Origin: Phlebotomus papatasi
Lineage: Eukaryota > Arthropoda > Insecta > Diptera > Psychodidae
Direction: 5' to 3'
Assembly: GCF_024763615.1 (NCBI RefSeq)
Contig: NC_077222.1
Location: 44,702,001 to 44,766,000 of the forward strand
DNA length: 64,000 nt
Positions within the stretch are counted from its first letter, which is position 1, and every line of letters starts with the position of its first letter. Under the pieces are notes generated by a model that saw only the letters and a list, made by a program, of their open reading frames with translations, had not been told where the DNA came from and made no database searches. A program made the position numbers and the translations under genes. Shown in pieces: positions 1 to 11,710 of the stretch.

Positions 1-223
1 AATAATTAAAATCAATAATTAATTTGAGAATTTAAAAATTCGCCATTTTTGAGCTTAAATATTTATTACATACCAAATAGCTAGAGACTTGCAAAAAATA
101 TTGTAGATTCCTTCAACCTTCTACTTTACATTTATGTACAGACATAAGAAAAAAATAACTTTGGGTAGTCAGGAAAAATTATTTTCTCTATGGGACACCG
201 GTGTTCCAATCGTCCGTAAAGGG
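1..223 (-). mobile_element. piggyBac-like MITE, partial (right end only)
   Basis: This is one end of an element whose fuller copies lie at 23488-23999 and 31508-31986. It ends in CGTCCGTAAAGGG followed by TTAA (224-227), and just inside carries the palindromic core GACACCGGTGT. The AT-rich interior matches the 23.5-kb copy in inverted orientation. The other end lies outside the window. Non-coding. Confidence 0.6.
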
Positions 224-279
224 TTAAAGGATTAAGTGTGGATAGACATTTCATAAATATTCAATAAAAGATTCATATT

Positions 280-1190
280 AGGTGAGATTCTTAATAATCT
301 CACCTATTATAATCCTAACAAAGTTTCATGTCGTCCGATCGAGCTCAAATTTAGCCAAAATGTGTTTTGACACTTCCTGATCACGAATAAATGGGTGGCT
401 AAGTTCCGTTCTTACGACTTGCGGTTTTCGATAAAGGTTATATAGAGTATGAAAATTGCAACTTGGTACATTGACCCCCCAGCCCCCACCCCTGCATCCG
501 CCATTTTGAATACCCCCATTTTTTGTCTTCTCAATAGCTCCGTCCCTATGGCATCGATTACCCTCAAATTTTGGTATGTTATAGCTGGGCCGATCAATAC
601 TAAACTTAAGGTCCCCAGACCTCCCCTGATCGGATATAAGGATAGCTATAAGGATCCAAAAAAAAAATCTTAAAATGGTCATAACCCCGGTACTAATTGT
701 CAGAATTGAAAAAGTGAGAGCGTTTTGGAAAGCTCTCGTAAAATGCCACTTCACCTTCTAACATCACAATTTCATAAAACCACCGCTAGGGGCGCTATTT
801 TTAAAAAGAAAATTTTTCAATTTTCTAAATTAAATAACTCAAAAATTCCTTTCTGCATCGGGCTGAAATTTTCGTATGTTGTAGCCGCTGATTATACCTA
901 TCAAACAAAAAACATAGTTAAGTCGATCCATAACCCCTGACCCGAGCTATAAGGGGTCAAAATTCGAATATTGACCGGCCTCTATATCCAGTTCTAATTA
1001 ACATTTTGAGCTAAATTTTGGGTTTTTGGTTTCGTCTCGATGAGCACTTTCAGATGGAAGTTCAAAAAGTCACCACAGGTGGCACGAATAATATGGATGG
1101 CTAAAAAAATTTTTCGGCCGCTTTTCGAGCTTAATAACTCTAAATGTTCAAATTAAGAGAGATATCGACTTGCGGGTTTGGGAAAAGTTA
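280..1190. repeat. Unclassified interspersed repeat cluster
   Basis: The stretch opens with a small palindrome (AGGTGAGATTCTTAATAATC then TCACCT, 280-306) that recurs at 4094-4119 and 62563-62589. In the 62.6-kb copy the sequence after it also matches. Further in are two rough repeats of a module: CCGCCATTTTGAAT near 497, then ATTTTGGTATGTTATAGC near 570, and a second GAAATTTTCGTATGTTGTAG near 866. The same words occur inside the 1.5-kb elements at 5781, 11711 and 19112. Part of it (312-400) resembles 24495-24550. Short open frames here are repeat-derived and not believable genes. Class unknown. Confidence 0.5.
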
Positions 1191-1343
1191 AGGGTAAACT
1201 GGGGCAGTACTAAATAGGGAGTAGTTTGTAAACACTAACATTTTTATCTAATAATTAATATAATAGTGTAATAGTCTAATAAAAACATCGTAGTGTTTGC
1301 AACTAACTATCTCTTGATTACTAGGTACTGCCCCAGTTTCTCC
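1191..1343. mobile_element. TA-flanked palindromic MITE (153 bp)
   Basis: The left end is TA|AGGGTAAACTGGGGCAGTAC. The right end read in reverse is TA|GGAGAAACTGGGGCAGTAC. The arms continue inward, with AGTTTGTAAACACTA opposite TAGTGTTTGCAACT, so nearly the whole unit folds on itself. No coding capacity. The TA flank suggests a Tc1/mariner-type or similar transposase. Confidence 0.75.
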
Positions 1344-3105
1344 TATACATCGGTGAAAATTGCGTGCATTGACCCCTCCACCCTACTTTTCTTTTTCTGA
1401 AAATCCCCCATTTTATTTTCTCAATTACCATATGGCATGGATTGTGATTTATAATTGTTTAATTTTCAGCAATGCATTATGGAGCTGTTAAAATCGTATC
1501 CTTAAACTTATCAAACTAGTCAAAAGTGATTTACATAACAATATTCATACGAATGATCTTTTGATAATAAAATAATACGAATAAGAAAATTAAGTTTTTC
1601 TGTTTAAATAATTACTGTTTACGGAGACTGATATATTTATTTCAAAATTGTAACAAAATTTCAGATACATTGTATTCTAAATATTTGCTTTTTTGTTTTA
1701 TTAAAAATATGAAGTTTTCCCATAAAGTCTGCCAATAAGAAATTCCTCCATGGGGTTATTTTTATCACTTAGAGTCACAAAATCAATAAGAGCCATAGAG
1801 ATGTGCGTCTGGGTAAAAATTTCAGTGTAATTCTTATTATTAGAAAATTCTGTCAACAGCAAAATATGTCTAATTCCGATGGTATACACCAATCTTAAAG
1901 CGGAGTGGTCAGACTTTGTGTACATTATCGTCTTAAACATATGCGAAAATTCTACAAGAATAAAAGGCAAACTAGGCATATTTTACATGATTTTGCCTCT
2001 CCCGCCTCTCCTGGCGCAATGTATAGCCGCAATTAAGATTACAAAAATGAAAACAAGAATGCAGGTGAATTCGTCATTTAGCTCGGGATAATGTGGGAAC
2101 GAAAAGTGACCAGGCTAGATTGAATTGGAACAGTTTCAATTAAAAGAGCTGATTACATGGGAGGTTCTCCCAGTGCAAATTGCTCTCATATCTTGTAATC
2201 TGATCAGAGATCACTTCTGGCAGCGGCAGCAGCCGCATTAAAGCAACATCCTCTCTTCTACAGTGCATATGTAACCTGACGGCTAATATCCTGGAATATA
2301 TACATATGTGAAATGAAGAGAGAAGACATCAAAGACCAACCTGCGGAGCCTCACAAAATACACCGTCCATTGAGTATGTGTGTCAAGCAATCAATATGCA
2401 TATTTAGTATGCAACACATATTCAGCTTGCCACACAGTAGTGTCTCCACAATTTGAAAGACGCCTAATCACTTGCTCATTGAGGTACACCATTGGAATTT
2501 ACGCATAAAAAATAGAATCCATCACTTTTTTATATATATTCTATTACTTTAAAATAAATTGCAAGTAGACAATTAGAAAGTTTCAAAAATTTTAGGAAAT
2601 TATTTTTTTTAAGTACTATCCTCAGAACAACTGCAAATTTACATTAATGCAGTGCATTTATTTACTGTATTTTAACAAATATGGCAGAGAGTAAGCTAAT
2701 AAAAACACGTTACCTATATCCTTAAAGTAATAAATATAATGAAGGAATTATAATTAAATTCAGCCAAAAAGGTAAACAAGAAGAACTTATTCTACGTTAC
2801 AGTAAAGGTAAAGTGTTGCTCTCATGAAGTCCATAAAAGTATTTGCTTTTGTAAAAACTTTAATTGATTTAAGTGTTTTCATTCTATTATTAATTTCAGA
2901 GATCAGCTTATTGTAGGTGAGATTACTAACGTGATTATGCTCTGATTGCATGCAAATTTTGTGATCAACGAAATAAAATGATACGAAAGTAAATGATATA
3001 TAGATCTAGTCATCTCACTCGTTCTTGTAGAAAATTTTGAAAACATGTTTATAAACGAAAGTTATTGTACGCTTCGCTTAAAACACAAACCTACGTAATA
3101 TAGTT
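1344..3105. other. Gene-free stretch
   Basis: No convincing exon or RNA gene. At 2160-2480 base composition is less AT-biased (CAGCGGCAGCAGCCGCATTA near 2220), which could be a conserved non-coding element, but nothing shows coding. Open frames at 1701-2091 are short and lack recognisable domains. Confidence 0.4.
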
Positions 3106-3379
3106 AACGAGGTGGGGAGAGATTCCGGAAATCATAGGGAGAATACAATTCACTCTAGGAAAACTCATCAACTTCTTCTACAGTTCTCGGCTCGGTCTCC
3201 AAGCCTTCATCAGTGGTCAAGTCTTTGAAATGTTTCATAAATGAACGAATCTCAGAGAACATTTGAAAGACTTGACCATTTATGAAGGCTTGGAAACCGA
3301 GCCGAAAGCTCTAGAAAAAGTTGATGAGTTTTTCGTGAGTGAATTGTATTTTCCCGATGATTTCCGGAATCACCTCGTT
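3106..3379. repeat. Near-perfect palindromic repeat (~274 bp)
   Basis: AACGAGGTGGGGAGAGATTC on the left pairs with GATTTCCGGAATCACCTCGT on the right. The arms stay complementary through TCTCCAAGCCTTCATCAGTG (left) and ATGAAGGCTTGGAAACCGAG (right), with the centre near 3243. A third partial module in the same sense as the left arm follows at about 3470-3525. The open frame spanning 3263-3613 is produced by these arms and shows no known domain. Confidence 0.7.
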
Positions 3380-3790
3380 TGTGAACAACATCAGGGAAAA
3401 TCTTATGTCGTCGGTAAGAAACTATCACTCAGGGAAGAGAGAAACATTATCAACTACCTCCAAAGCCTTTGGCTCGGTCTCCATGCCTTCATCAGTGGTA
3501 AAGTCTTGGAATTTTTCTCTGAGACTAGTTCAGGGTTTTGGTCAGGATTAAAACAAGGCATAAGAGGAAACGGAGGCACTATTTTTACACTGTCTTTTTA
3601 TAATTTTTTCTAACATTTGGCATAATTCAGATCTTTTTCTTCTTCTTAGGTTTTGCTGGGAATTTCCCTTTGTTAACACTTGTCACTTTGTTAAGAAAGT
3701 TTGTTAGAGGCCATAAGTTTCGTGCTTATAATCTATAAAATGACGGCCGAGCGGATGAACATAAAGGAAAGTTTTTTAACCACCCATTTA

Positions 3791-4005
3791 GGGTGACGGC
3801 ATTACTTGTGGCCACTGTCTTTACTTATGGCCTCCCCGTAAAAAACTTTACAATGTCAAAAAATGATTTCAGAAAACCTCAAAATTAAAAATATTTAATG
3901 TGTTTTAATAGCAAATCACATTTTTTTCGGTTTTCGGAATCATTTTCTAACAGAAATTGCGACATGGCCATAAGTAAAGACTGGCCACAAGTAATGCCGC
4001 CACCC
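3791..4005. mobile_element. TA-flanked MITE, GGGTGACGGCATTACTTG family
   Basis: The left end TA|GGGTGACGGCATTACTTGTG and the right end CACAAGTAATGCCGCCACCC|TA are inverted repeats with a TA target duplication. The word ACTTGTGGCC/ACTTATGGCC is repeated just inside each end. A diverged second copy is at 46627-46827. Non-coding. Confidence 0.8.
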
Positions 4006-4093
4006 TATTTGTAATTAAGAAATTGTGCAACGCATTTTAGCAAAGTTTGGACCCGATTGGAGCATACGACATTTTGTGATAATGATAATATTT

Positions 4094-4225
4094 AGGTGAG
4101 ATTGTTAAGAATCTCACCTAATACTGTTCAAAATATTCTTCTTATTTTTTAATTTTAATAAATTTTCAGAAAAGTTAAAGACATTTAATATACTTTTCTC
4201 TCCGTGGAGTTCGAGCAGTAAAATT
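4094..4225. repeat. Small repeat with palindromic start and GTTCGAGCAG end
   Basis: It begins with AGGTGAGATTGTTAAGAATC and TCACCT (compare 280 and 62563). It ends near CTCCGTGGAGTTCGAGCAGT. The end motif recurs at 29690, 41290 and, inverted, at 17566-17585. GTTCGAG resembles a pol III B box, so a small SINE-like origin is possible but unproven. Confidence 0.4.
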
Positions 4226-4448
4226 AAAATCCTAACTGTACTTTCTGTAGGTAGTATAAATAATTATCAGCAGTCACATTCTTTACAATAAATAGTCCAA
4301 TAATAGTCTAACAGATAGATTTATCGATTCGATAGTGTTGAAATTGAAAAGTTATCATTCTGCTCCTATAAAACCTAGATATATTATGCAACCTTGGGCC
4401 ATACACGTACAATATATACATTACATACATACATAGATATTTTACATA

Positions 4449-4481
<33 letters not shown>

Positions 4482-4484
<3 letters not shown>

Positions 4485-5764
4485 GAGACCGGGGAGGCAT
4501 GAGACACTTTTTCATGTTTTGACTTTGAGACAATATACCAAAAAATCACGATAATGTATTACAATTTTATGCGGTCTATAAGATACTTATGGGTATTGGC
4601 TTTATAAAAATTACTCGATAGGACTTGGAAAACAACTGAGTTTTCTTGGAGAAGATAAAACATTTTACTTGACGCTTTGTCCCAAATCTCCCCGATGTGG
4701 GGCAGTATGGGACGCAAAAGGGGATGTTTGGGATGCGTTTTTTCTCGCATAATTTGTATTACTGGAACACGTTAATTAATTTTAAATACCAGATTAAAAA
4801 TATTTCTGATAGAAATAAAAATGTTTCATCTTTTATTTACACTTAGAAATTAATATCAATTTTATTTGTACAGTAAAGTCATTTATTGTCAATCAATTAT
4901 TTAAAGTATTTTCTTCTTATTTTCCATCTACCTTTCTTTTCTTTTTTTTTATTCTAAATATTGCAATCATGATTATCAAATTCCTCAGGCGAGTAGATTT
5001 TCTTGCAACTCTTAGTTTTGAACTCATTGATGGATTCCTGTTTGATTTTACGACAACAGCATTGTACCTGTTTTCTCATTATTTCTCTGAATTATTTCTC
5101 GCCTTGCCTTTTCTGGAGAACTTGTACGAGAAATTTTCGAAAAAAATAGTTTTTAACTAGATTAAGCAAAGATCGAATATCCTCTGAGAAGGAATTATTT
5201 ATTCCCTAGACATTGATGGTTTAATTGTCCCTGTAATTAGAGAAATCTACTCCACTGGTAAACTTTGTACAAGAGGGAGATTTCCAGTAGAAACTGGGCA
5301 TTATTTTTCATTTTGACAATAAACTATTGCATACCATCTACAATCTTGTCGAAAATCAACGTCCCATTCATCCCCTTTCAGGTCTCCCAAACATCCCCAC
5401 GTGTAGTTTTGGTATTTAAAACCCTTATGTAAAAAACAAGAGCGTATAATCTCTGAAACTTTTATAAAAATATGTTCACAGATTACACTGCTACCTAATG
5501 AGATAAAAAAGTTTTGATTATATATCGCTGATATAAAATACAAAGAGGAAAACTGAGACGTCAAAATATACAATTTTTATCAATTTTTAAAAAAATGTTC
5601 ATATAATTAAAACTCTAAAACTGAGGATATCCATTCTTTTAGTCAAGATACATCTTAATATTGCCTATGATACAGTAATGGTTAAATCCCATTTATTTCA
5701 AAAATTAATTGAGAAAATCGTCTTGTGCCACACTACCCCTGTCCCAAACCTCCCCGGTCTCTCC
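4482..5764 (-). mobile_element. GGGGAGACCGGGG DNA transposon, decayed (copy 1)
   Basis: The ends TA|GGGGAGACCGGGGAGGC and CCTCCCCGGTCTCTCC|TA are inverted repeats flanked by TA. The body matches 34136-35709 in the opposite orientation. The minus strand carries a lysine/arginine-rich open stretch at about 5215-4950 containing SEDIRSLLN, CCCRKIKQESINEF and SPEEFDN. The (S)PEDIRPL-like word followed by a basic tail recalls the C-terminus of Tigger/jerky-type DDE transposases; this is a weak family inference. Frames are broken by stops and the rest of a transposase is missing, so the copy looks non-autonomous. A TA-repeat tract precedes it. Confidence 0.7.
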
Positions 5765-5780
5765 TATATATATATATATA

Positions 5781-7260
5781 CCGTCATTGCGGGTGACTTT
5801 GCACGTTTTTTCGCTGTTTTTCGACTTTGACCTCTAAAAGTGGATAGTTAAAGTGAAGGGAGGGCGGTTTTTGAATAAAATTATTTGTATTCAGTTGTTA
5901 GGCTTGCACTGGGGATAAGGTGCGGGTGACTTTGCACTTTTTAATAAATACTAAAAAATCAACAATTTCTGATAATAAACGACAATGAAGATCTTCACAT
6001 CTAAGGGTAAGATGCACGAGATCTACAAGATGACATGATCGCCATCTTGATTTGACGTTTCTGTCCGCCATTTTGAATAACTGTCAAAATCTAAAACAGG
6101 TTCGATTGGGTTGAAATTTTAGTATGTTGTAGCTGATATCAAGACCTTTTCAGAACGTATCTATGTTCCGGTCTACGTCAAGTATTTACTTTGATACAGA
6201 GGCTCAAAGTTTAAAAATTTGAAATATTCATATTTTGGCGATCTTTATTTTCTAATCCTGAATTTTAAAACCTAAACGAAATGCCTCAGTAACCATTAGA
6301 AATGGTTGAGGTTTTTATTTTATATATTTATTAACTCTTACATAATTAAAAAAATAAATGAAAAGTGGATTTATTTATTTTTTTATTTTTTCATCTTTGA
6401 AAAAGTTTTTCAGATCTTCAAGTAATATGATGTTATAAAGAAAAAACATTGCTTTTCTTTTTGTTTGTTATTTAGATCTCATCGTCTAACGATAATACTG
6501 CCTTTTTTGTGATGGTTTCGATAAAAGAAGCTCTCCGTAATTGTGTATTAATGAAAATGTCAAAATTTTGAACTTAGAGCCCCAGTATCCAGACAATCGT
6601 TTGACTTAGGTCGGATTTTATATATGTTCTGAAAAGGTCTTGACATCAGCCAGAACATACTAAAATTTCAGCTCAATCGGATAAGTTTTTTGTTTTGACA
6701 GTTATTCAAAATGGCGGACAGAATCGTCAAATCAAGATGGCGACCACACCATCTTGTAGATCTCGGTCATTTTATCTTAAGTTATAAAAAAAATGGATTA
6801 TTTTTAGCCAAATACTTCTATAATAAAGCTTTAGAAAGACCATTATATGCAATTTTATAACATAAATCATGCGTTTTTAGGAAAATAATAGTGAAAAAAA
6901 GGAATTTACTAAAAATAATGAACAAAATCGAAGTGGATTATTCTAGCCAGATAAATTTAGAATAGATTTGGGCAATTTACTTTTCTGAAATCGATTTTGG
7001 AATTGCATCTTCAGATAACTTTTTCGCGGAGTCGTTTTTTGACAAAATACCTATACTATGATTTCATTGACTATTACTGAAACTGCAAGAATCCTTTTGA
7101 GGATCATTGTACCTTGCTTGGTACTTAACATATCCCTATATACTTTGACATGATAGACCGGATCGGCGAAGACTATCAGTAAATGCTAGAATTGTTCAAA
7201 CTCTCACGAACAGCAGAGTGCAAAGTCACCCCCCGAGTGCAAAGTCACCCGCAACGACGG
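5781..7260 (+). mobile_element. CCGTCGTTGC-end element, copy 1 (1.48 kb)
   Basis: The left end is CCGTCATTGCGGGTGACTTT and the right end GCAAAGTCACCCGCAACGACGG, inverted to each other, in a TA microsatellite. A second GCGGGTGACTTTGCACTT lies inside at about 5922, and the right end repeats GAGTGCAAAGTCACC twice. Inside are two inverted modules (about 6040-6190 and 6590-6770) containing CCGCCATTTTGAATAACTGT and TTTTAGTATGTTGTAGCTGA. Each module includes the smaller hairpin AAGATGNNNNGATCGCCATCTT. No transposase is seen. Related copies are at 11711 and 19112. Confidence 0.85.
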
Positions 7261-10200
7261 TATATATATATAGTCACTTAATTTTCAATACATAAATATC
7301 TAGAACAATTAAATTCCAACTAAAACTAAATTGCCTAAATCGCTTCCGTTTTGGAAGTATAGAACAACAGCAAAAATTAATCAAAAAAAAAATGGAAAAA
7401 TATAGCATATAAATTTCAAACAAAAAACCTAAAATCGTTATTAAAAAATATTTGAAGTATTATTATATTCTATTTTTTTATAACCTTTATCATATTTTTT
7501 TCAATTACCTTAATGGAAAGGAATTTTTGCAGAGATTGTACAAAAAAAATTATCCATAAATCACAAGCAATTGAAAGTAAAATAACCTGTGTGAGATATA
7601 TACTCATTGTTAAGACAATTTATGATGCGTCCGAGTACATTATTACTAATACTCCGATAATAATTGAATTCGAATTGTGAAGTGTGTACATCATCACACC
7701 TGTTATTGATTTTCGAAGCAGATCCAAATCAAAACTCATGGATATATATATAAATATATATATATACTCATAAATTCCTGGCCTCCAGTGGTTCACTTCT
7801 TATAAGAAAATATTCCAAGAACACAATTGAAATTCACACTCTTTCCTCTTAAAAATGCTTTACCAGCTACTCATGATTTTCTCAGGAGGCAGTCGAAGGG
7901 AGTTTTCGCATAATGCAGTGGCTCATAAAGTCTAAATTTGCAGAATAATTGATAACAGTACGTGATGTGCAAATTGATGTTTTGCACAAAACAGTATGTA
8001 ATTTAACAATTGAAATTCAGATTTATTTCATCTTTATACTACACAATGAAATCCTTTTCATGAAAATTACAGGATAATTTTATTGGCCAAAACCTATTAA
8101 TTACGCCAAAGGTGCGCTATTCCATGTTGAAAATTATTATTATGATTAATGACATTGATATATGTGATTATTCGCAATTTCACATTTATAAAAATAAATT
8201 GAAATTTAGGCAAAATCGTTAAACATAATTAAAGGTTTTTATTGAATAAGTGGAAAGTGACTATTCAAAGTGGAAAGACCTTGTTCCTTCATGGAATGTT
8301 GCGCCAGCATTATTATTATTATTATTATGTAATAATTTTAACCTTGAGATGTGTGAAATTTCATTTGAAAAATTGAAAATGAAAAAAAGGATGAGAAATA
8401 TGTATATAAAACTGTTAGATCCATCTTATGGCTTGAGATATGCGAAACTCCGTGAAAAAAATCCACGCTCCGTGAAAAATCTGCTGAAGCACCAAGAACA
8501 CGCAATCTGCGAAATCTGCGGATAAATCCGCAGTCCGCAGAAAGTTCTTTGATATTTAATCGATTATGTAATATATATTACATGTATATATGTAGGTAAG
8601 CAGATCTAGGAAAAAAATGTAGATTAATTTTACAAATATATTCATATGTAGTAAAATTAGTTTCACATTTTTCTTCTTTAATACCCTTGGTATTTGTAAT
8701 ACGAGAAATCATGGGAAATATTTTTCTTCATGGGAAATCAAATTATTCTTAACCATGAGCGTTGTCAAAATCATGGAATCGTATGATCGTTCAATTCATT
8801 TCAAATATTTTTAACTGTCTTGCAAGATTTTGAAATCACTTAACAGGAAAGGTCACAACTGAATTTGAATGCAAGTTTCATGCTGTGTGCATGAAGATAT
8901 TGAATTTTTTATTAAAAACACACGTCAAAAGTTAAGAACAGATGTACTGTCTTACAATGCTTCTTAATCTCTCAAATCGACACCCACAAATTACCATCAG
9001 GTTTAACAAAAACAGAATCGCGGCACCTAAAGCTTAAAGAATAGACTAGAATTAGGATTTTTGTTCAATTTTTAGGAAATGATTGATTTATTATCCATAT
9101 CAGTTACGTGCAAGTTTAATTAAATTATCACAATATCTCATTAACGTCTAATCATCATTTTTATATCATTGTGCCGAATGATGATCACTTTTAGAGAGAT
9201 GGATATTGTGGGAAATTTCGACACTTTTACATATCTTCGTAATTTAAGCACGAGTGACGTTTTCTCCTACTATTTGAATTTACGTCAAATCTAGTCATGT
9301 GAAAAATATTCAATTTGATGAAAACACGCTGATTTTAATTACACAAAATTAATTAACACTACTCTCAAATGTACGCAAGCACAATAGGGCTCGTTAAGGT
9401 GGGGTTGTAGATCTTTGTTTAACTTGCATTTTACACACGTTTTATAATGTCAGTCAAATAAACGACTTTTACTAATCTCTCAGAGGGTGTTTGGTGCACT
9501 TTTATTGTCGTTAAATATTATTTCCTTTCTATGAACTGAGGAGAGGGCGTATAATAAATGGAAGTATATTTGTCAATTAAGTGACATAGGGAACAAAAAA
9601 ACTGAGATATACTTTTCCAGTCAATTGAACCAATTTGTGGATTTTGAATTTGAAATGCTTATTACATATCATCAAAGCAGGAAGACTCTTCCTTTTACCA
9701 AATTTCTAGACCCTACTTTCATCTCACGTACGAGTATAAATGAACAAAGTCAATTTATAGCTATCTATAATATCCAAACCACATTTGCACTTTAAATCCA
9801 ATCATTTTTAATTAAAGTCCGTGTCTCTCTCGTTTTATTCTCCGCCTCTAAATGATTGTTTATGTCATGAGTAATTCACACACAAGACGGATAAATCTAA
9901 TAATGTCCGAGATAATTCCTCTTGTTGTTTTTCCAAAGTGGAAATTAATACTCATACATTTTTCTGTCTATATGTACGTGATTTTAATTCGTTAATTGCA
10001 CCAATGTGCGGCCATTTAAAGTGACCGCGCCAATCAGATACAATAAGAATTGAAATCACGGCTGAGACTTTCACCTCGTCAGGCTGGCTTTTTATTTGTC
10101 AGATTATTAATAAGTACGAACTTATGTGTGAGTGTCTATAAAATAAGGCGGAGTTGTTTTGCATACACACTTTTATGGAATTCCTTCTCCCGCCACAAAG

Positions 10201-10594
10201 CCCTCAGTATTGTTATTCAATCTCACTTATTCCAGTTGAAGTACAATAAAAATTTCTTTTATAAAAGAAAAAAAACTTTCCACTAAACTTACTTTACTAA
10301 ACTAAATCTGCTATCTATTACAATTCCTCAGACAAAAAAATACAGTGTGGTTTTAATTCTGTAAACGAAGCCGACACCATTTATACTATTGGATTTTTTA
10401 TTGAAGCGTGTCAGCTAAAATATTCCCCATTTCAAAAATAGCTTTCAAATATTAAACACATTTTAATATAAAAAATAAATATAATTTTCTTGTCGAATAC
10501 TCGTTCCATCCTCTTAAATTCCCTACATTAAGGACTTGAAAAGCCCGTCTCCACGGTCCCGGACGACTTTTACTTCTAATTCTTCTTGAAATCT
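7261..10594. other. Gene-free stretch with simple repeats
   Basis: AT-rich sequence with TA tracts (7259-7270, 7741-7765) and a short TTA run near 8311-8328. The 91-codon open frame at 8250-8525 spans low-complexity sequence and has no domain. The 78-codon frame at 10050-10286 is likewise unsupported, although 10000-10210 is slightly GC-richer. I see no exon or RNA gene. Confidence 0.4.
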
Positions 10595-10950
10595 AGCAAG
10601 TCTTTATAGCTGGCTGAATTTTCTTCCTGATTTTGGTCTGTAAAATTCCCCAGTATTTCTCAATCGGCTTGGGTTCCTTGTACAAGACGGGTTGAACATC
10701 TTCCCATATATTGCACTTTGTTCTTGCTGAACCATTTAAGGGTGGCTTTCGTTTAATGGCATCAAGCCAAAGGAATTGGGGATCTCATGGTCTCTTGATA
10801 GAGAGGCAGAAGTCGCTTTTGGAGACACTCTTTTAATGTTGATTTCCTTCTTAATTTTGCACGTTTTGAGAATCCTTTGTGAAAGTGTTCGTTCAGTTTC
10901 CGCGACCTTATTTTAGAACTTTGACGCCGTTAGTAAAACCGATGGGAAGC
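10595..10950 (-). pseudogene. Decayed Tc1/mariner-family transposase fragment
   Basis: Read on the minus strand in shifting frames, this stretch gives peptides typical of the C-terminal half of insect Tc1-like transposases: TNGVKVLK, then ECLQKRLLPLYQE, then TKATLKWFSKNKVQY, then PIEKYWGILQTKIRKK. The last matches the family's conserved 'RPIE-x-W' region around the third catalytic acidic residue. In-frame stops (for example just before the CH that follows PIPLA) and at least two frame changes show it is dead. The usual 'FWPDLASCHY' block is reduced to fragments. No terminal inverted repeats were identified, and the N-terminal DNA-binding part is missing. Confidence 0.8.
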
Positions 10951-11180
10951 AGCCTGAGCTTAGTAGATTGCCAAACCTACAAAATCCAAAACCTACTGCG
11001 AATAACTTTTTAAGTCAAGCGATGGGGAAATCTTTTCTTTATTTTTTTTAAATTTTCATAACACATTTGAAAATTCCGTGGAAAACCTCCAATAATGAAA
11101 AATCGCAACATAAGTAAAAAAAAAATAGGGGAATTTGAGCATGGTGTAGCTTCATGCGATAATCGTACCTAAATTTGAAA

Positions 11181-11225
11181 AGGGGTGGACCAAGGCTTTC
11201 CAAGCTGCTCGAACTCCCGAGAAAA
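11181..11225. repeat. Short interspersed motif (AGGGGTGG...GCTCGAACTC)
   Basis: AGGGGTGGACCAAGGC followed by AGCTGCTCGAACTCCCG. A close relative is at 27911-27960 (AGGGGTGGCAAAACG then GTGCTCGAACTCG). GCTCGAACTC is the reverse of a B-box-like GAGTTCGAGC. Likely a fragment of a small SINE-like family; boundaries unknown. Confidence 0.35.
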
Positions 11226-11710
11226 AGCCCTGTCTTATATTCTTTTAAATGTAAGTCACTGACTTATATTCTTATAAATCACCATAAAACCATATTGAAG
11301 TTAAAAATTGTTCAAGAAATGCACTTAAAATAAAATGTATTTTAAAAATAAATTTACCCAAATCGGGTGAAAATTAAACCCTTTCACCTTGAATAATTCA
11401 AAATCGCGACTTAACCGGTTGAAAGGTGCTTAATGGCTTCAACACACCAAAGAAGTTTATGGTCATATTGAAGCAAATTACCTAAGCCTGTGTTAAACTG
11501 TTAAATATGGACCGAAATGACGAGAATTTGGTCTTTCGCCTGAGTCCTCGAAGAGAGGACTGGGCGTTTATTAAAATCAGTCTCTTTATAATACATTATA
11601 ATTTTGCTTATTAATCAATATTTAAAAATAGGAGAAATTGGAAGATGGAAATGGGAATGAAAGAAATGAAAAAATGCGCATTCGACAATGTGCTGCATAT
11701 TGCACTAATA

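Noticed and set aside
4444..4481. TA tract as a functional element
   Set aside because: Simple TA microsatellites occur at many sites here (also 7741, 14361, 24700, 45830); ordinary for an AT-rich genome and merely a target for TA-specific insertion.
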